Assembly: GCA_001302245.1 (NCBI GenBank)
Contig: LGYU01000010.1
Location: forward strand, 124,001-188,000
DNA length: 64,000 nucleotides
Direction: 5' to 3'
Origin: Chitinophagaceae bacterium PMP191F
GTDB taxonomy: Bacteria; Bacteroidota; Bacteroidia; Chitinophagales; Chitinophagaceae
This document shows, piece by piece, positions 19,837 through 29,102 of this stretch. The notes beneath the pieces are model-generated. The model ran no database searches. It was not told the DNA's origin and saw only the letters and a program-made list of their open reading frames with translations. The translations under genes were made by a program, and so were the position numbers. The stretch's first letter is position 1. Each line of letters opens with the position of its first letter.

Positions 19837-21573
19837 TTACCTGTTACCTGCTGCTACTTCTTTTTCCTGAACCAGTGAATTACTTACTACTGGCAATTGC
19901 ACTTTACGTGCTGCCCGGTAAGGGATGAGCGAACAGAACAGGATGATCGTAGCAATACCTGCCACAATTCCCTGCCCCGCTGTAGCCAATGCACTTAAAA
20001 TATACAACAGCACAGCAATGAACGCCAGTGCAAATGCAATTACCTGTAAGCCGAATTTATTCTGTTTCCTGATCTCAAAATTTTCTTCCGCACTTGCATC
20101 CCGGGCGTTTTGTTTACGCAATTCTTTACTACGTTCGTATTGTTCGTAATCGCGACTTTTTATATTGCGGGATGCCGCATAGAATTCATACAATGCAAGC
20201 ATGATAAAGGGCAATCCTACACCCACCAGCATTTCCTGTGCACGGTTCAGCTTAAAGCTTACTGACAGTGGTAATATGATCTTGAATAACAGGTTTACCG
20301 ATAAACTGATCAATGTAATGTACAATGTGGCTTTACCTGTAAGACGTTTGGAAAACAATGCCCATATAGGCGGTGCTAATAATGGTCCGCCGGTAATAGC
20401 TCCTATGCTCAATGTAAATTCAACAATGCCCCCGATATATGGTACGATCAGGGCAATGCCGATCATACCCAGACCAAAGAACCAGGAAGAGATACGGGCT
20501 ACCTGCATCAGTTTTTTATCAGATGCATGCGGATTCATCGTTCCTTTATAAATATCATTGGTAAATACAGCAGATACTACATTCAATGCTGTATTGGCAG
20601 AAGCAGAAGTAGAGAAATACATACCCGTCAGGATCAGTCCCATTAAACCTGCAGGCAATACATGACGGCAGATCATCAGGTAAGCATTTTCTGTATCCAG
20701 CCCGGTCAACGATGGATTGATCGTTTTGTATACCATAGGAGGCAGCATCCATAAAACAGGGCTAAGAATATAAAGACCTGCAAAAAGATAAGCTACTTTC
20801 GATGCAGACTTTGGCGTATCTACACTGGTATAACGCTGCACAAATGTCCAGTTGCCGCCAATATAAAAAATATGATACAGCGCAAAAGCCAGTATAAAGC
20901 CCCAGGTGTATTCACCATTTACCAGGTTGAAAAAGTCTTTTGGGGCATGCTGCATGAAGGTATCCACACCACCGGCTGCTTTAAATGCAAGCGGCATGAT
21001 AATGAGAATAGCTGCGGTCAGTATTACAAACTGCAAAATATCTGTTACCATCACCGCCCACAAACCGCCTACAGCCGTATAAGCGATCATGAATAGTCCC
21101 AGCACAATCGTAACCGGTACCAGGTCAAATCCCAGTGAAGAACCTACCAGCTTAGCTACGGAGTACAATACTGATCCTTTGATCAGCAATGATACCAGCA
21201 TAAAAATGTAGATGTAGCTTTTCTGTACACGGTCACCCAGGCGTTCGCGTATAAACTCAGCTGCAGTAAGATTACCGGTTGCTTTCCATTTTGGTGCCAG
21301 ATACAATCCGGTGATCAACCCGCCAATACACATAGTCCATTGGATAGTGATAGCTACCCACCCATGTTTGTAGGCAATAGAACCCCAGGCCACAAATGTT
21401 CCTGCAGAGAAAAAGCTCATGAATAATGAAAGACCACCAATAAACCAGGGAACAGCTTCACCGCCGGCAAAAAAAGATTTCAGGTTTCTGCCCGTACGCG
21501 CAAACAAAAACCCGATCAGCATAATGAATACGGAAAAAACTACAATTACAGTGGTATCTATGGTGGAATTCAT
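19837..21573 (-). CDS. Sodium:solute symporter (SSS family)
   Basis: A 578-aa integral membrane protein with about 13-14 hydrophobic segments. Motifs of the SSS/SLC5 family are visible: FAGGEAVPWFIGGLSLF near residue 40, YTAVGGLWAVMVTDILQF near 180, and GNWTFVQRYTSVDT near 250. The start MNSTIDTT is preferred because it leads straight into the first membrane helix; six upstream codons (MHTYLN) are also open. Located between the DUF5017-like lipoprotein and paralogue C in the susC unit, it probably imports the monosaccharide or uronate released in the periplasm, driven by sodium. The substrate cannot be read from sequence. Confidence 0.9.
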   Translation of the reverse strand: MNSTIDTTVIVVFSVFIMLIGFLFARTGRNLKSFFAGGEAVPWFIGGLSLFMSFFSAGTFVAWGSIAYKHGWVAITIQWTMCIGGLITGLYLAPKWKATGNLTAAEFIRERLGDRVQKSYIYIFMLVSLLIKGSVLYSVAKLVGSSLGFDLVPVTIVLGLFMIAYTAVGGLWAVMVTDILQFVILTAAILIIMPLAFKAAGGVDTFMQHAPKDFFNLVNGEYTWGFILAFALYHIFYIGGNWTFVQRYTSVDTPKSASKVAYLFAGLYILSPVLWMLPPMVYKTINPSLTGLDTENAYLMICRHVLPAGLMGLILTGMYFSTSASANTALNVVSAVFTNDIYKGTMNPHASDKKLMQVARISSWFFGLGMIGIALIVPYIGGIVEFTLSIGAITGGPLLAPPIWALFSKRLTGKATLYITLISLSVNLLFKIILPLSVSFKLNRAQEMLVGVGLPFIMLALYEFYAASRNIKSRDYEQYERSKELRKQNARDASAEENFEIRKQNKFGLQVIAFALAFIAVLLYILSALATAGQGIVAGIATIILFCSLIPYRAARKVQLPVVSNSLVQEKEVAAGNR

Positions 21574-21636
21574 GTTCAGGTAAGTGTGCATGATAAGTTA
21601 TCAGTAAGGTTGGCCGGCAACTTATCACGCACTGAT

Positions 21637-22512
21637 TTACTGGGTTATGGTTAATGTAATTTCTTTCAGTGTATGTTCCTGGTTTTCGTATGAAGCATTG
21701 CTGGCATCGAAGGTAACTTTATAAGTACCCGGCTGCGAATAGCTTGTAGTATATTTACTGACATTTACAGTGATGTTCTTGATCGCCTCACCTTTATCAG
21801 GCAATACAGCAGAGGGGTTGAAACTTTTTGTAAGTACCCAGTCATCATCCAGTGCAGTGGCACTTCCCTGCATCAGCAACTGGCTGCTGGTAATAGACCA
21901 TACTGCAGCAGGGTTCTGAAAACTGATAGCTTTCCATGCAGCAGTTGACATGGTTGCCATAGCAGTAGTGCTGCCATCAGGCGCCTGGTTATCAGCATTA
22001 AATGTACGGATCACCCACCTGTTCTGACTTACCAGGCTGCTGGTAGTATATTGAAATGCCAGTGTTACTGATTTATTGCCCGCAGTAAATTCCGACATAT
22101 CCAATGTACCTGAAGGTACCTGGTCGGCACCTGCAGACAATACACACCTGGAGGTAATATCTTTCCACGTAGCTTTTTTCACATTGGCACTGTCATAAAT
22201 TCCATTAAAATCATTCGATACCAGTACAGCCAGGTTATTACGTACAAAATATTGCTGGTAGGTATTGAATTTGATCAGCAGCTTGTTGCCCACAGAGAAC
22301 AACCTGTCGCGATATTCGTATACATGCCCGGCAGTACCCGACCAGAATACAATGTTGTGCGGATTACCAGTAAAATTAAATGTGATACTATCTCCTACTT
22401 TATAGGTAACAGATGCTGTAGTAACATCAAACGACGGTACATCTACCTTATCCCTTTTGGTGCATGATATTATTGTGAGACAAATACAGGCGATAAAAAT
22501 TATCTTTTTCAT
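21637..22512 (-). CDS. DUF5017-like surface lipoprotein (SusE/F position)
   Basis: A 291-aa lipoprotein: MKKIIFIACICLTIISC with the lipobox Cys at residue 17. The body is beta-rich, opening with a PKD/Ig-like strand pattern (YKVGDSITFNFTGNP), then HVYEYRDR, and ends in a second beta unit (LTLTITQ C-terminus). This matches the DUF5017 proteins encoded after susD in many Bacteroidota PULs. The start three codons inside the longest frame is chosen for the MKK signal sequence. By position it is a SusE/SusF-like outer-surface glycan-binding protein; binding itself is inferred. Confidence 0.75.
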   Translation of the reverse strand: MKKIIFIACICLTIISCTKRDKVDVPSFDVTTASVTYKVGDSITFNFTGNPHNIVFWSGTAGHVYEYRDRLFSVGNKLLIKFNTYQQYFVRNNLAVLVSNDFNGIYDSANVKKATWKDITSRCVLSAGADQVPSGTLDMSEFTAGNKSVTLAFQYTTSSLVSQNRWVIRTFNADNQAPDGSTTAMATMSTAAWKAISFQNPAAVWSITSSQLLMQGSATALDDDWVLTKSFNPSAVLPDKGEAIKNITVNVSKYTTSYSQPGTYKVTFDASNASYENQEHTLKEITLTITQ

Positions 22513-22539
22513 AGCAATCAATGTTCGGTTTACAATGGA

Positions 22540-24159
22540 TTACCATCCCGGGTTTTGTGTTACATAAGGGTTTACAGCGATTTCGCTGTTGGGTACCGGC
22601 ATCAGCAAACTGCGTTGCGTTACGTTCTGTGCCTGTATAATGGCAGCAGGTGATAACGTTGACGGGGCCGTGGCCTGGTATTGTACGATCATATCTTTCA
22701 TTACAGGCAGATAGTCGCCCCAGCGTATCAGGTCATGTTTGCGGACCCCTTCAAAAGCCAGCTCACGGAAACGCTCATTTTTCAGTGAATCCAGGAAATC
22801 TGTTTTACTGAGCCCTGCCGGCAGATCCACTGTAGCATCTGCAGTAGTTAAAGGTTTACCATACGCACGTCTTCTTACCATATTCACCGCATCATATGCC
22901 GCGCCAGTAGGTCCATTGACCTGGTTTTCTGCTTCAGCAAACATCAGCAGTACATCCGAATAACGCAGCAAAGGAAAATTGGTAGGTGTATAATCTTTAT
23001 TCTTTGGTTTGAACACTTCATACTCTCTTCTCCATTTACCGGCACTTCTTTCATATATCTGTGTACTGGTCCAGGCGGTTCTTACTACCGTATTGCCAGT
23101 GACTACAAAACGGTAAGGCGCCACATTCCAGTCCCTGCGCAGATCATTTGCACCATAAGCATTGTATAGTTTGGCAGTAGCATGAATATAATCGTAGCCA
23201 TATCCTGTATCAATATTAGTGCAGGCAATACCGATCCACGAACCTACATAACCACCTTCTTTGATCACTTCCTGGTTATTGCCATAAAATTCCACTTCCC
23301 ATAACCCTTCTTTGATATCATACAGATCCTGTGCATGATTGATAAAAATCTGCTGATAACTGGTGTTCAGGGAGTGTATTTTAGATTGTATCACCTTGTC
23401 TGCATACGCACGTGCATCAGCATATTTCGCCTGATCTTTCAGCGGGTTACCAGCCATAGTGAGATACACCTTTGCAAGCATTCCCTGTACAGCAGTTTTT
23501 GTTACCCTGCCATTGAATCCGTAAGATGTGATATCTTTTACCAGTGGTTCAGCAGCTTTCATATCTGCCACTACCTGTGCATATACCTGTGCTACAGGCG
23601 TACGCGATAACGGAGGTTCTACCGGTGATTTGGTAGACGTAAGTTTTAACGGAACAGCCCCAAACATGTCGGCCAGCAGGTAATAATAATAGCCACGCAG
23701 AAACAATGCCTGTCCTTTGATCTCATTCCTGAACGAGTCGGTTACCTGTGCATTGCCGATATAATCCAGCAACATATTGGCTCGTTCAATGCCGGTGTAA
23801 ATAGCTTCCCAGCAACGGTTCACTTCCAGTGTGGAAGCATCAATAATGTTAGCAAGATACCCGGTGCTCTGTCCTTTTATAAAGAACTCATCGCTGAATG
23901 CAAAATATCCATACAACGCAGTTCCGTATACACGGCGATCGCCCAACCTGTCGTAAACACCTGCCAGTGCACAGTTCAGATCGCTCTGTGTTTTATAATA
24001 GTTTTCCGGCGATATAGAATCGGTCGGTTTGGTATCCAGGAATTTTTTACATGCAACCGGTAGTGTTGCTGCAAAAACGATCATCAGCAGCAACGTAATG
24101 CAGCGATTGAATGGCTGATGACCTGTTGTTCCGGTTTGCCTGTTATTTGTTCTTTTCAT
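22540..24159 (-). CDS. SusD/RagB outer-membrane glycan-binding lipoprotein
   Basis: A 539-aa lipoprotein with a long leader ending LPVAC (lipobox Cys near 37), then KKFLDTKPTDSISPENYYKT, the usual SusD opening, and NCALAGVYDRLG. The helical TPR core includes GQALFLRGYYYYLLADMFGAVPL, and the C-terminus has FRELAFEGVRKHDLIRWGDY followed by LLMPVPNSEI, all classical SusD features. It follows susC by 20 bp in the same operon and would cap the SusC barrel at the cell surface. Confidence 0.95.
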   Translation of the reverse strand: MKRTNNRQTGTTGHQPFNRCITLLLMIVFAATLPVACKKFLDTKPTDSISPENYYKTQSDLNCALAGVYDRLGDRRVYGTALYGYFAFSDEFFIKGQSTGYLANIIDASTLEVNRCWEAIYTGIERANMLLDYIGNAQVTDSFRNEIKGQALFLRGYYYYLLADMFGAVPLKLTSTKSPVEPPLSRTPVAQVYAQVVADMKAAEPLVKDITSYGFNGRVTKTAVQGMLAKVYLTMAGNPLKDQAKYADARAYADKVIQSKIHSLNTSYQQIFINHAQDLYDIKEGLWEVEFYGNNQEVIKEGGYVGSWIGIACTNIDTGYGYDYIHATAKLYNAYGANDLRRDWNVAPYRFVVTGNTVVRTAWTSTQIYERSAGKWRREYEVFKPKNKDYTPTNFPLLRYSDVLLMFAEAENQVNGPTGAAYDAVNMVRRRAYGKPLTTADATVDLPAGLSKTDFLDSLKNERFRELAFEGVRKHDLIRWGDYLPVMKDMIVQYQATAPSTLSPAAIIQAQNVTQRSLLMPVPNSEIAVNPYVTQNPGW

Positions 24160-24179
24160 ATACTAAGCCGTTTAGATCG

Positions 24180-27100
24180 TTAGAATGTTACATTAAGACC
24201 TACAGTAATTGTTCTTGCCTTGGGATAAGCAGACCAGTCAAAACCAGGTGTCAACGCACTGTTGCGTACTGACACTTCAGGATCAATACCTGAATATTTT
24301 GTCCAGGTGATCAGGTTCTGGGCTGAAGTATACAGCCTGATATTTTTGATCTTGATCCTTTTTAATACCTGCGCCGGCAGTGAGTATCCCAATGCAACTG
24401 TTTTCAACCGCAGGTAGGAACCATCTTCAATATTTCGGTTTGAATATACATTGGGGCCATAGCCACCAGCTTTGGGTAACAGGTTGCTCTGGTTTTGCGG
24501 TGTCCACCTGTTTTCCATTGATTTAAACATATTTAGCGCTATTCTTCCCTCTGCACCTTCAAATACAATACGGTTGGCATTGAGGATATCATTTCCGTAT
24601 GACCACTGGAAGAACACATTCAGGTCAAAATTCTTATAGGTGAAGTTGTTGGAAAAACCGCCGATGTAAACAGGCTGCGGATTTCCGATCACGGTCTGAT
24701 CATTTGCATCCACCTGTCCATCGCCATTGATATCTTTGTACTTAATATAACCGGGTTGTATTACAGAACGGTCCATACCATTATTAGGTACATTATCTTT
24801 CAATACATACGTACCATTGGGTTGCTGGTTGAAATCGCTGTACTGGTAAATACCATCAAACAGGAAACCATAGAACAAAGCGACCGGCATGCCGGGTTTG
24901 GCAAGATATGGCAGCGAGTTATTGAAGTTATCATTCCAGGTAACACGTGTACTCAGGCTGGGCTGATCATAGTTCAGCTCCAGTATTTTATTCCTGTTGA
25001 AAGCAATATTGAAACTGGTATTCCATGAAAAATTCTTCTTATCAATATTCACTGTGTTCAGTGTCAGCTCAAAACCACTGTTGGATACTTTACCAACGTT
25101 CTTATAGCCGGTAAGATATCCTGTAGAAGAAGGCAATGATGCATTGAGCAGCAGATCGCTGGTCTTTTTATTATAGTAATCTGCCGAAACTGAAATGCGG
25201 TTTTTGAATAAGGATACATCCAGTCCTACATCTGCCTGTGCCGTGCGTTCCCATCTCAGGTCTCTGTTGCCCACCTCTGTTGGTACAGATCCCGGAATGT
25301 AACTATTGTTGAAATAGTAACCGGAAGTGCTGTTGGCACTACCATTGGTAAAACCACTCTGACGCAATACAGAAAGGTATGCAAAATCAGACACACGGTT
25401 GTTTCCTGTAACACCATAGCTTACACGCAGCTTGGCATCAGAAATGGCAGAGATCTTTTTGATAAAATTTTCTTCGCTCATTCTCCATGCTACTGATCCT
25501 GACGGAAAATATCCCCATTTATTGCCATCTGCAAATTTGGAAGAACCATCAGCCCTGAAGGATGCAGTGAACAGGTATCTTGATCTGAATGTATAGTTCA
25601 CCCTGCCCAGGAATGAAGCCAGTGTTGACAATGATGATGAAGATACGATCATGATGGGTGTACCTTCATCCAGCCCACTGATGCCCAGTGATTCATTAGG
25701 TACCTGGTTAGCAGTAAATCCATTGGCCGAATTGGTTGTTTTCTGCATGGTAAAACCGGCCACGGCGTTCAATGTATGGTTCTTGTTGAACCGGCGATTA
25801 TAAGATACTGTATTCTCATTCAGCCAGGTGTTCAGCAGCGTATTGTTTACTGAACCGTTCACGCCATTGGTAGCACCGTACGTGGTCAATGGATTACCGG
25901 CAGCAGTTTTTGAATTATTGAAAACTTCGCGTCTGCCATCGTTTTTAATAATACCACCATTGATACGCAGTGTAAAGTTTTTGAGGAATTTGTATTCAGC
26001 ATACGCATTTACCCACAAAGCATTATTGTAAAAATAATTGTATGCATTCTTTGCAGACACCACGGGATTTACACGCAGATCAACTGTGGAAGAGATACCC
26101 GGATCAAATGCATCATCCACAATGGAAAGATCCATAAGTGAATCGCCGGTAACCGGTCTGTATCCCCATGCGCTGTAAAACAGGTAGGCAGAAGCAGTAA
26201 TGGCATTGTCGCCACCATTGGTAGCAATCTGGCCGTTTGTTCTGTTGGATGTATAGTTGGCATTGATACCTACTTTCAATTTTGTGTTCACTGTCTGGTC
26301 AAGTACCATGCGCCCCTGGTAACGCCTGAAACCACCGTTGATCAGTATACCATCCTGGTTCATCAATGAACCGGAGATAGAATACCTGGTCTTATCACTA
26401 CCACCACTTACAGAAAGAGAATGGTTCTGCATGGGTGCAGTACGGAATACCTGGTCCTGCCAGTTGACTCCCTGTACATTTTTATATGAGTCCAGTGTTT
26501 TTCCATTGCCCAGGTATACCGGTGTAGCCTGTGAAGAATTAAGTTCCAACTGATATTTCACATACTCATACGCACTCATCACATCCTGTTTTTTAATATA
26601 ATGCTGCAGTCCATACCAGGTGTTGTATGTAACAACAGGTGTACCGATCTTTCCTTTTTTAGTGGTAATGATAATAACACCATTGGCACCCCTGGCTCCA
26701 TAAATTGCCGTGGCAGATGCGTCTTTCAGCACTTCCATGGATTCAATTTCATCGGGGTTGATAATATTATTGTCAGGATTTTCGATAGGAAAACCATCAA
26801 TTACATATAACGGAGAATTACTTTGTGTAATAGAGTTACCACCACGAATGGTAACAATGCTTCCGGTACCAGGTTGGCCATCCACTGTTGACACCTGTAC
26901 ACCAGCCACGCGACCGGCCAATGCATCTTCAAAAGAAGCAACAGGTGCTTTTTGCATTTCAGCCACCTTTGCCACACCTACCGAACCGGTAAGATCTTTT
27001 CTGCGTGCAGTACCATACCCTATCACCACCACATCATTCAACCCTTTTACATCATCTTCCAGTTTAATGTTCATTACGGTAGCATTGGCTGCCACACGTA

Positions 27101-27386
27101 CATCTTTGGTCAGGTATCCTACAAAGGAAACAGACAACATGACCGCGCCTGAATCTTTTAAAGGAATGTTGTAAATGCCATCGGCATTGGTAACCACAGA
27201 AATGTTTTTGCGTAATACCTCTACCGTTGCGCCTTCTACAGGTTCGCCCCGTGTATCGGTAATTTTACCCGTAATCACTTTAGCGGGTTTTGCTACGGGG
27301 GTCTGAGCCTTTAACCATGTCGTCCCGGGCAATACGAGCAGCAATAAAACCAGGAGGCAGCCCGGGAAGCGTTCTTTTTTCATCAT
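24180..27386 (-). CDS. SusC/RagA-type TonB-dependent transporter
   Basis: A 1068-aa outer-membrane transporter with signal peptide, a carboxypeptidase-D-regulatory-like domain (about 38-115, opening VITGKITDTRGEPVEGA), a TonB plug with VVVIGYGTARRKDLTGSV and ALAGRVAGVQV, the SusC hallmark SIVTIRGGNSI and VLKDASATAIYGARGANGVI, and a C-terminal 22-strand barrel ending GLNVTF with terminal Phe. First gene of the PUL 1 susC unit. Two adjacent Met codons (27386 and 27383) are both possible starts. No N-terminal extension for an anti-sigma factor is present, and regulation is more likely through the LacI-type protein encoded divergently. Confidence 0.95.
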   Translation of the reverse strand: MMKKERFPGCLLVLLLLVLPGTTWLKAQTPVAKPAKVITGKITDTRGEPVEGATVEVLRKNISVVTNADGIYNIPLKDSGAVMLSVSFVGYLTKDVRVAANATVMNIKLEDDVKGLNDVVVIGYGTARRKDLTGSVGVAKVAEMQKAPVASFEDALAGRVAGVQVSTVDGQPGTGSIVTIRGGNSITQSNSPLYVIDGFPIENPDNNIINPDEIESMEVLKDASATAIYGARGANGVIIITTKKGKIGTPVVTYNTWYGLQHYIKKQDVMSAYEYVKYQLELNSSQATPVYLGNGKTLDSYKNVQGVNWQDQVFRTAPMQNHSLSVSGGSDKTRYSISGSLMNQDGILINGGFRRYQGRMVLDQTVNTKLKVGINANYTSNRTNGQIATNGGDNAITASAYLFYSAWGYRPVTGDSLMDLSIVDDAFDPGISSTVDLRVNPVVSAKNAYNYFYNNALWVNAYAEYKFLKNFTLRINGGIIKNDGRREVFNNSKTAAGNPLTTYGATNGVNGSVNNTLLNTWLNENTVSYNRRFNKNHTLNAVAGFTMQKTTNSANGFTANQVPNESLGISGLDEGTPIMIVSSSSLSTLASFLGRVNYTFRSRYLFTASFRADGSSKFADGNKWGYFPSGSVAWRMSEENFIKKISAISDAKLRVSYGVTGNNRVSDFAYLSVLRQSGFTNGSANSTSGYYFNNSYIPGSVPTEVGNRDLRWERTAQADVGLDVSLFKNRISVSADYYNKKTSDLLLNASLPSSTGYLTGYKNVGKVSNSGFELTLNTVNIDKKNFSWNTSFNIAFNRNKILELNYDQPSLSTRVTWNDNFNNSLPYLAKPGMPVALFYGFLFDGIYQYSDFNQQPNGTYVLKDNVPNNGMDRSVIQPGYIKYKDINGDGQVDANDQTVIGNPQPVYIGGFSNNFTYKNFDLNVFFQWSYGNDILNANRIVFEGAEGRIALNMFKSMENRWTPQNQSNLLPKAGGYGPNVYSNRNIEDGSYLRLKTVALGYSLPAQVLKRIKIKNIRLYTSAQNLITWTKYSGIDPEVSVRNSALTPGFDWSAYPKARTITVGLNVTF

Positions 27387-27723
27387 ATAGCCAGCTTGTT
27401 TATAATTAAAGAATCGTTAGGGTTATTCTGAATTACATATATGGTAACGCTGGGCTGCTATGTGGTACAAACCCACATTCGCACACCTTCAGAAAAATAC
27501 ATGCTGTAAAAAACTTTCCGGATAAGTGTTATAAAAGCAGTTTTTTCATCGCCGGTGGTCATGGTACTGAATGTACCCGGCGTACAGGATCGGGAAGATA
27601 AGACTGGTTTTGCAAACACAGTACTTGATTCAACAGGTACTTTTTTCATGATGGCATCATTATTCCTCAACAAAAATGTTGAATACAACACTGAAGACAA
27701 AAAAACTTCTGCTTATTTTATTA
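27387..27723. other. Divergent susC/lacI control region
   Basis: This stretch separates the susC start from the operator. I see no convincing gene in it: the 80-codon minus-strand frame at 27458-27700 has no family features. No full TTTG/TAnnTTTG pair could be assigned for susC; an AT-rich stretch lies at 27395-27445. Confidence 0.4.
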
Positions 27724-27756
27724 TGGGAACATTCCCAATTTGCGGGAACATTCCCA
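27724..27756. promoter_or_regulatory. Double palindromic operator, copy 2 (LacI-type)
   Basis: A 33-bp element identical to 9619-9651, with two GGGAACATTCCC palindromes spaced by AATTTGC. It lies 45 bp before the LacI start and about 340 bp before the divergent susC start, so it could serve both self-regulation and PUL control. Confidence 0.8.
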
Positions 27757-27800
27757 CATGGTTGTATTTTCCGTTTCTTTGTACCAGCAATATTTTTTAT

Positions 27801-28814
27801 ATGAAACGTCACCAGGTTACGATCATTGATCTTGCTAAAAAACTCAATCTGTCTAAATCAACTGTTTCAAGAGCGTTGACAGGGCACGCCAGTGTACACC
27901 CTGAAACACGCCGTGTAGTACTGGAACTGGCAGAAGAAATGGATTACCAGCGAAACATGTTATCAATAAGTCTGTTGCAGAAAAAAAGTAATACGATCGG
28001 TATTATAGTACCCGAATTTCTGAGCTCTTATTTTCCACAGGTGATCACCGGTGCACAGGAAGTAGCAGCACAGGCAGGATACAACGCCCTTATCTGTCAC
28101 TCCAATGAAAATTATGAAACAGAAGTTGCCAATACCAAACTGATGCTGGCCAACCAGGTAGATGGTGTGATGGTTTCCATTACCAGGGAAACACGCAATT
28201 TTGACCACCTGAAAATATTCCAGCGCAAAGGCATTCCCATTGTTTTTTTTAACCGTGTATGTGAGGATATGATGGTGCCTAAAGTGGTGGTAGATGATTA
28301 TGAAGGCGCATTTCGCGCAGTAGAACATCTCATCCAGCGAAAGAAAAAAAGGATCGCGCATCTTGCTGGTCCCGATACATTGCCAATGAGCGTAAAACGC
28401 CTGATGGGTTATCGCGACGCATTAAGAAGAAATAATATTCCCATTGATGAAGAGCTGATCATCCCCTACGACCTTACGCTGGCCAAAGTAAAAATATATA
28501 TAAATCATTTGCTGCAGCTTGACAATCCCCCTGATGCCATTTTTGCCATTAACGATCCTACAGCGATCGAAGCCCTGCAGATCATCAAAAAGAAAGGACT
28601 AAAAGTACCAAAAGATATTGCGGTGGTAGGATTCAGTAATGATTATGTATCAGGATTGATAGATCCACCGCTGACCACGGTGTCACAACCCGTAACAGAG
28701 ATCGGCAGAACTGCTGCACAACTGCTGATTGACCAGATCAACCGTGATGTATCTGAATGGAAAACTATTATCAAGGTATTGAAAACAGAACTGATCGTGC
28801 GGAAGTCGAGTTAG
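27801..28814 (+). CDS. LacI-family transcriptional regulator of PUL 1
   Basis: The start at 27801 is chosen because it places the LacI helix-turn-helix at the N-terminus (VTIIDLAKKLNLSKSTVSRALTG, residues 5-27), giving 337 aa; the longer open frame upstream runs through the operator and is not credible. The hinge (EEMDYQRNMLS) and periplasmic-binding-protein-like sensor domain follow, with IGIIVPEFLSSYFPQVITG, VNQVDG-type and KRIAHLAGPDT segments, and the C-terminal PPLTTVSQP typical of the family. It is divergent from susC and preceded by the double operator. A sugar released from the PUL 1 substrate is the expected effector. LacI control of a SusCD locus is less usual than hybrid two-component or ECF systems. 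Confidence 0.9.
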   Translation: MKRHQVTIIDLAKKLNLSKSTVSRALTGHASVHPETRRVVLELAEEMDYQRNMLSISLLQKKSNTIGIIVPEFLSSYFPQVITGAQEVAAQAGYNALICHSNENYETEVANTKLMLANQVDGVMVSITRETRNFDHLKIFQRKGIPIVFFNRVCEDMMVPKVVVDDYEGAFRAVEHLIQRKKKRIAHLAGPDTLPMSVKRLMGYRDALRRNNIPIDEELIIPYDLTLAKVKIYINHLLQLDNPPDAIFAINDPTAIEALQIIKKKGLKVPKDIAVVGFSNDYVSGLIDPPLTTVSQPVTEIGRTAAQLLIDQINRDVSEWKTIIKVLKTELIVRKSS

Positions 28815-28821
28815 GAATATG

Positions 28822-29100
28822 CTACTGTTTGCCCGCCAGCTTCACTTTTTCTGGTAAGATAGGGATCAAATCCCAGCGGGTATCTTCGCCGTTGTGCAAT
28901 ACAGGTCTTTCAGCAATAATACTGAGGATATCCCTTTTTTTGCGTGCTTTCTGCAATAAGTGATAATGATTCTTTTTCCAGAGTGTAATAAACCCATCTG
29001 CATATACCGGAAGCCAGGAAATACCACAGTTGCTACCACATCTTCTGCTTCTACCGGCCGGAAGGTGTACTTCCGGCCGGTCCATTGCTGATACAGAATG
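28822..29100 (-). pseudogene. Frameshifted 3' remnant of an unrecognised gene
   Basis: Two coding-like minus-strand frames meet here. One (about 29100-29000) reads YQQWTGRKYTFRPVEAED and onward; the other (about 29003-28822) reads ADGFITLWKKNHYHLLQ, continues with AERPVLHNGEDTRWDL and ends at a stop at 28822. Joined by one frameshift they would give about 90 residues of a protein C-terminus. I do not recognise the family. It lies between the convergent ends of lacI and the GDPD gene. A hairpin at 29054-29080 sits inside it. Confidence 0.4.
29054..29080. repeat. Perfect 11-bp inverted repeat (hairpin)
   Basis: Arms CCGGCCGGAAG and CTTCCGGCCGG with a 5-base loop, lying 23 bp behind the stop of the leftward GDPD gene. 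No T run follows on either strand, so it is not a standard terminator; RNA stabilisation or a REP-like element is possible. Confidence 0.6.
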
Positions 29101-29102
29101 TA

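Noticed and set aside
27458-27700. 80-codon minus-strand frame in the susC/lacI gap
   Set aside because: It has no family features or credible ribosome site and overlaps the region where control sequences are expected.
27555-27800. In-frame N-terminal extension of the LacI gene
   Set aside because: It would translate the palindromic operator, and the LacI helix-turn-helix starts at the Met at 27801.
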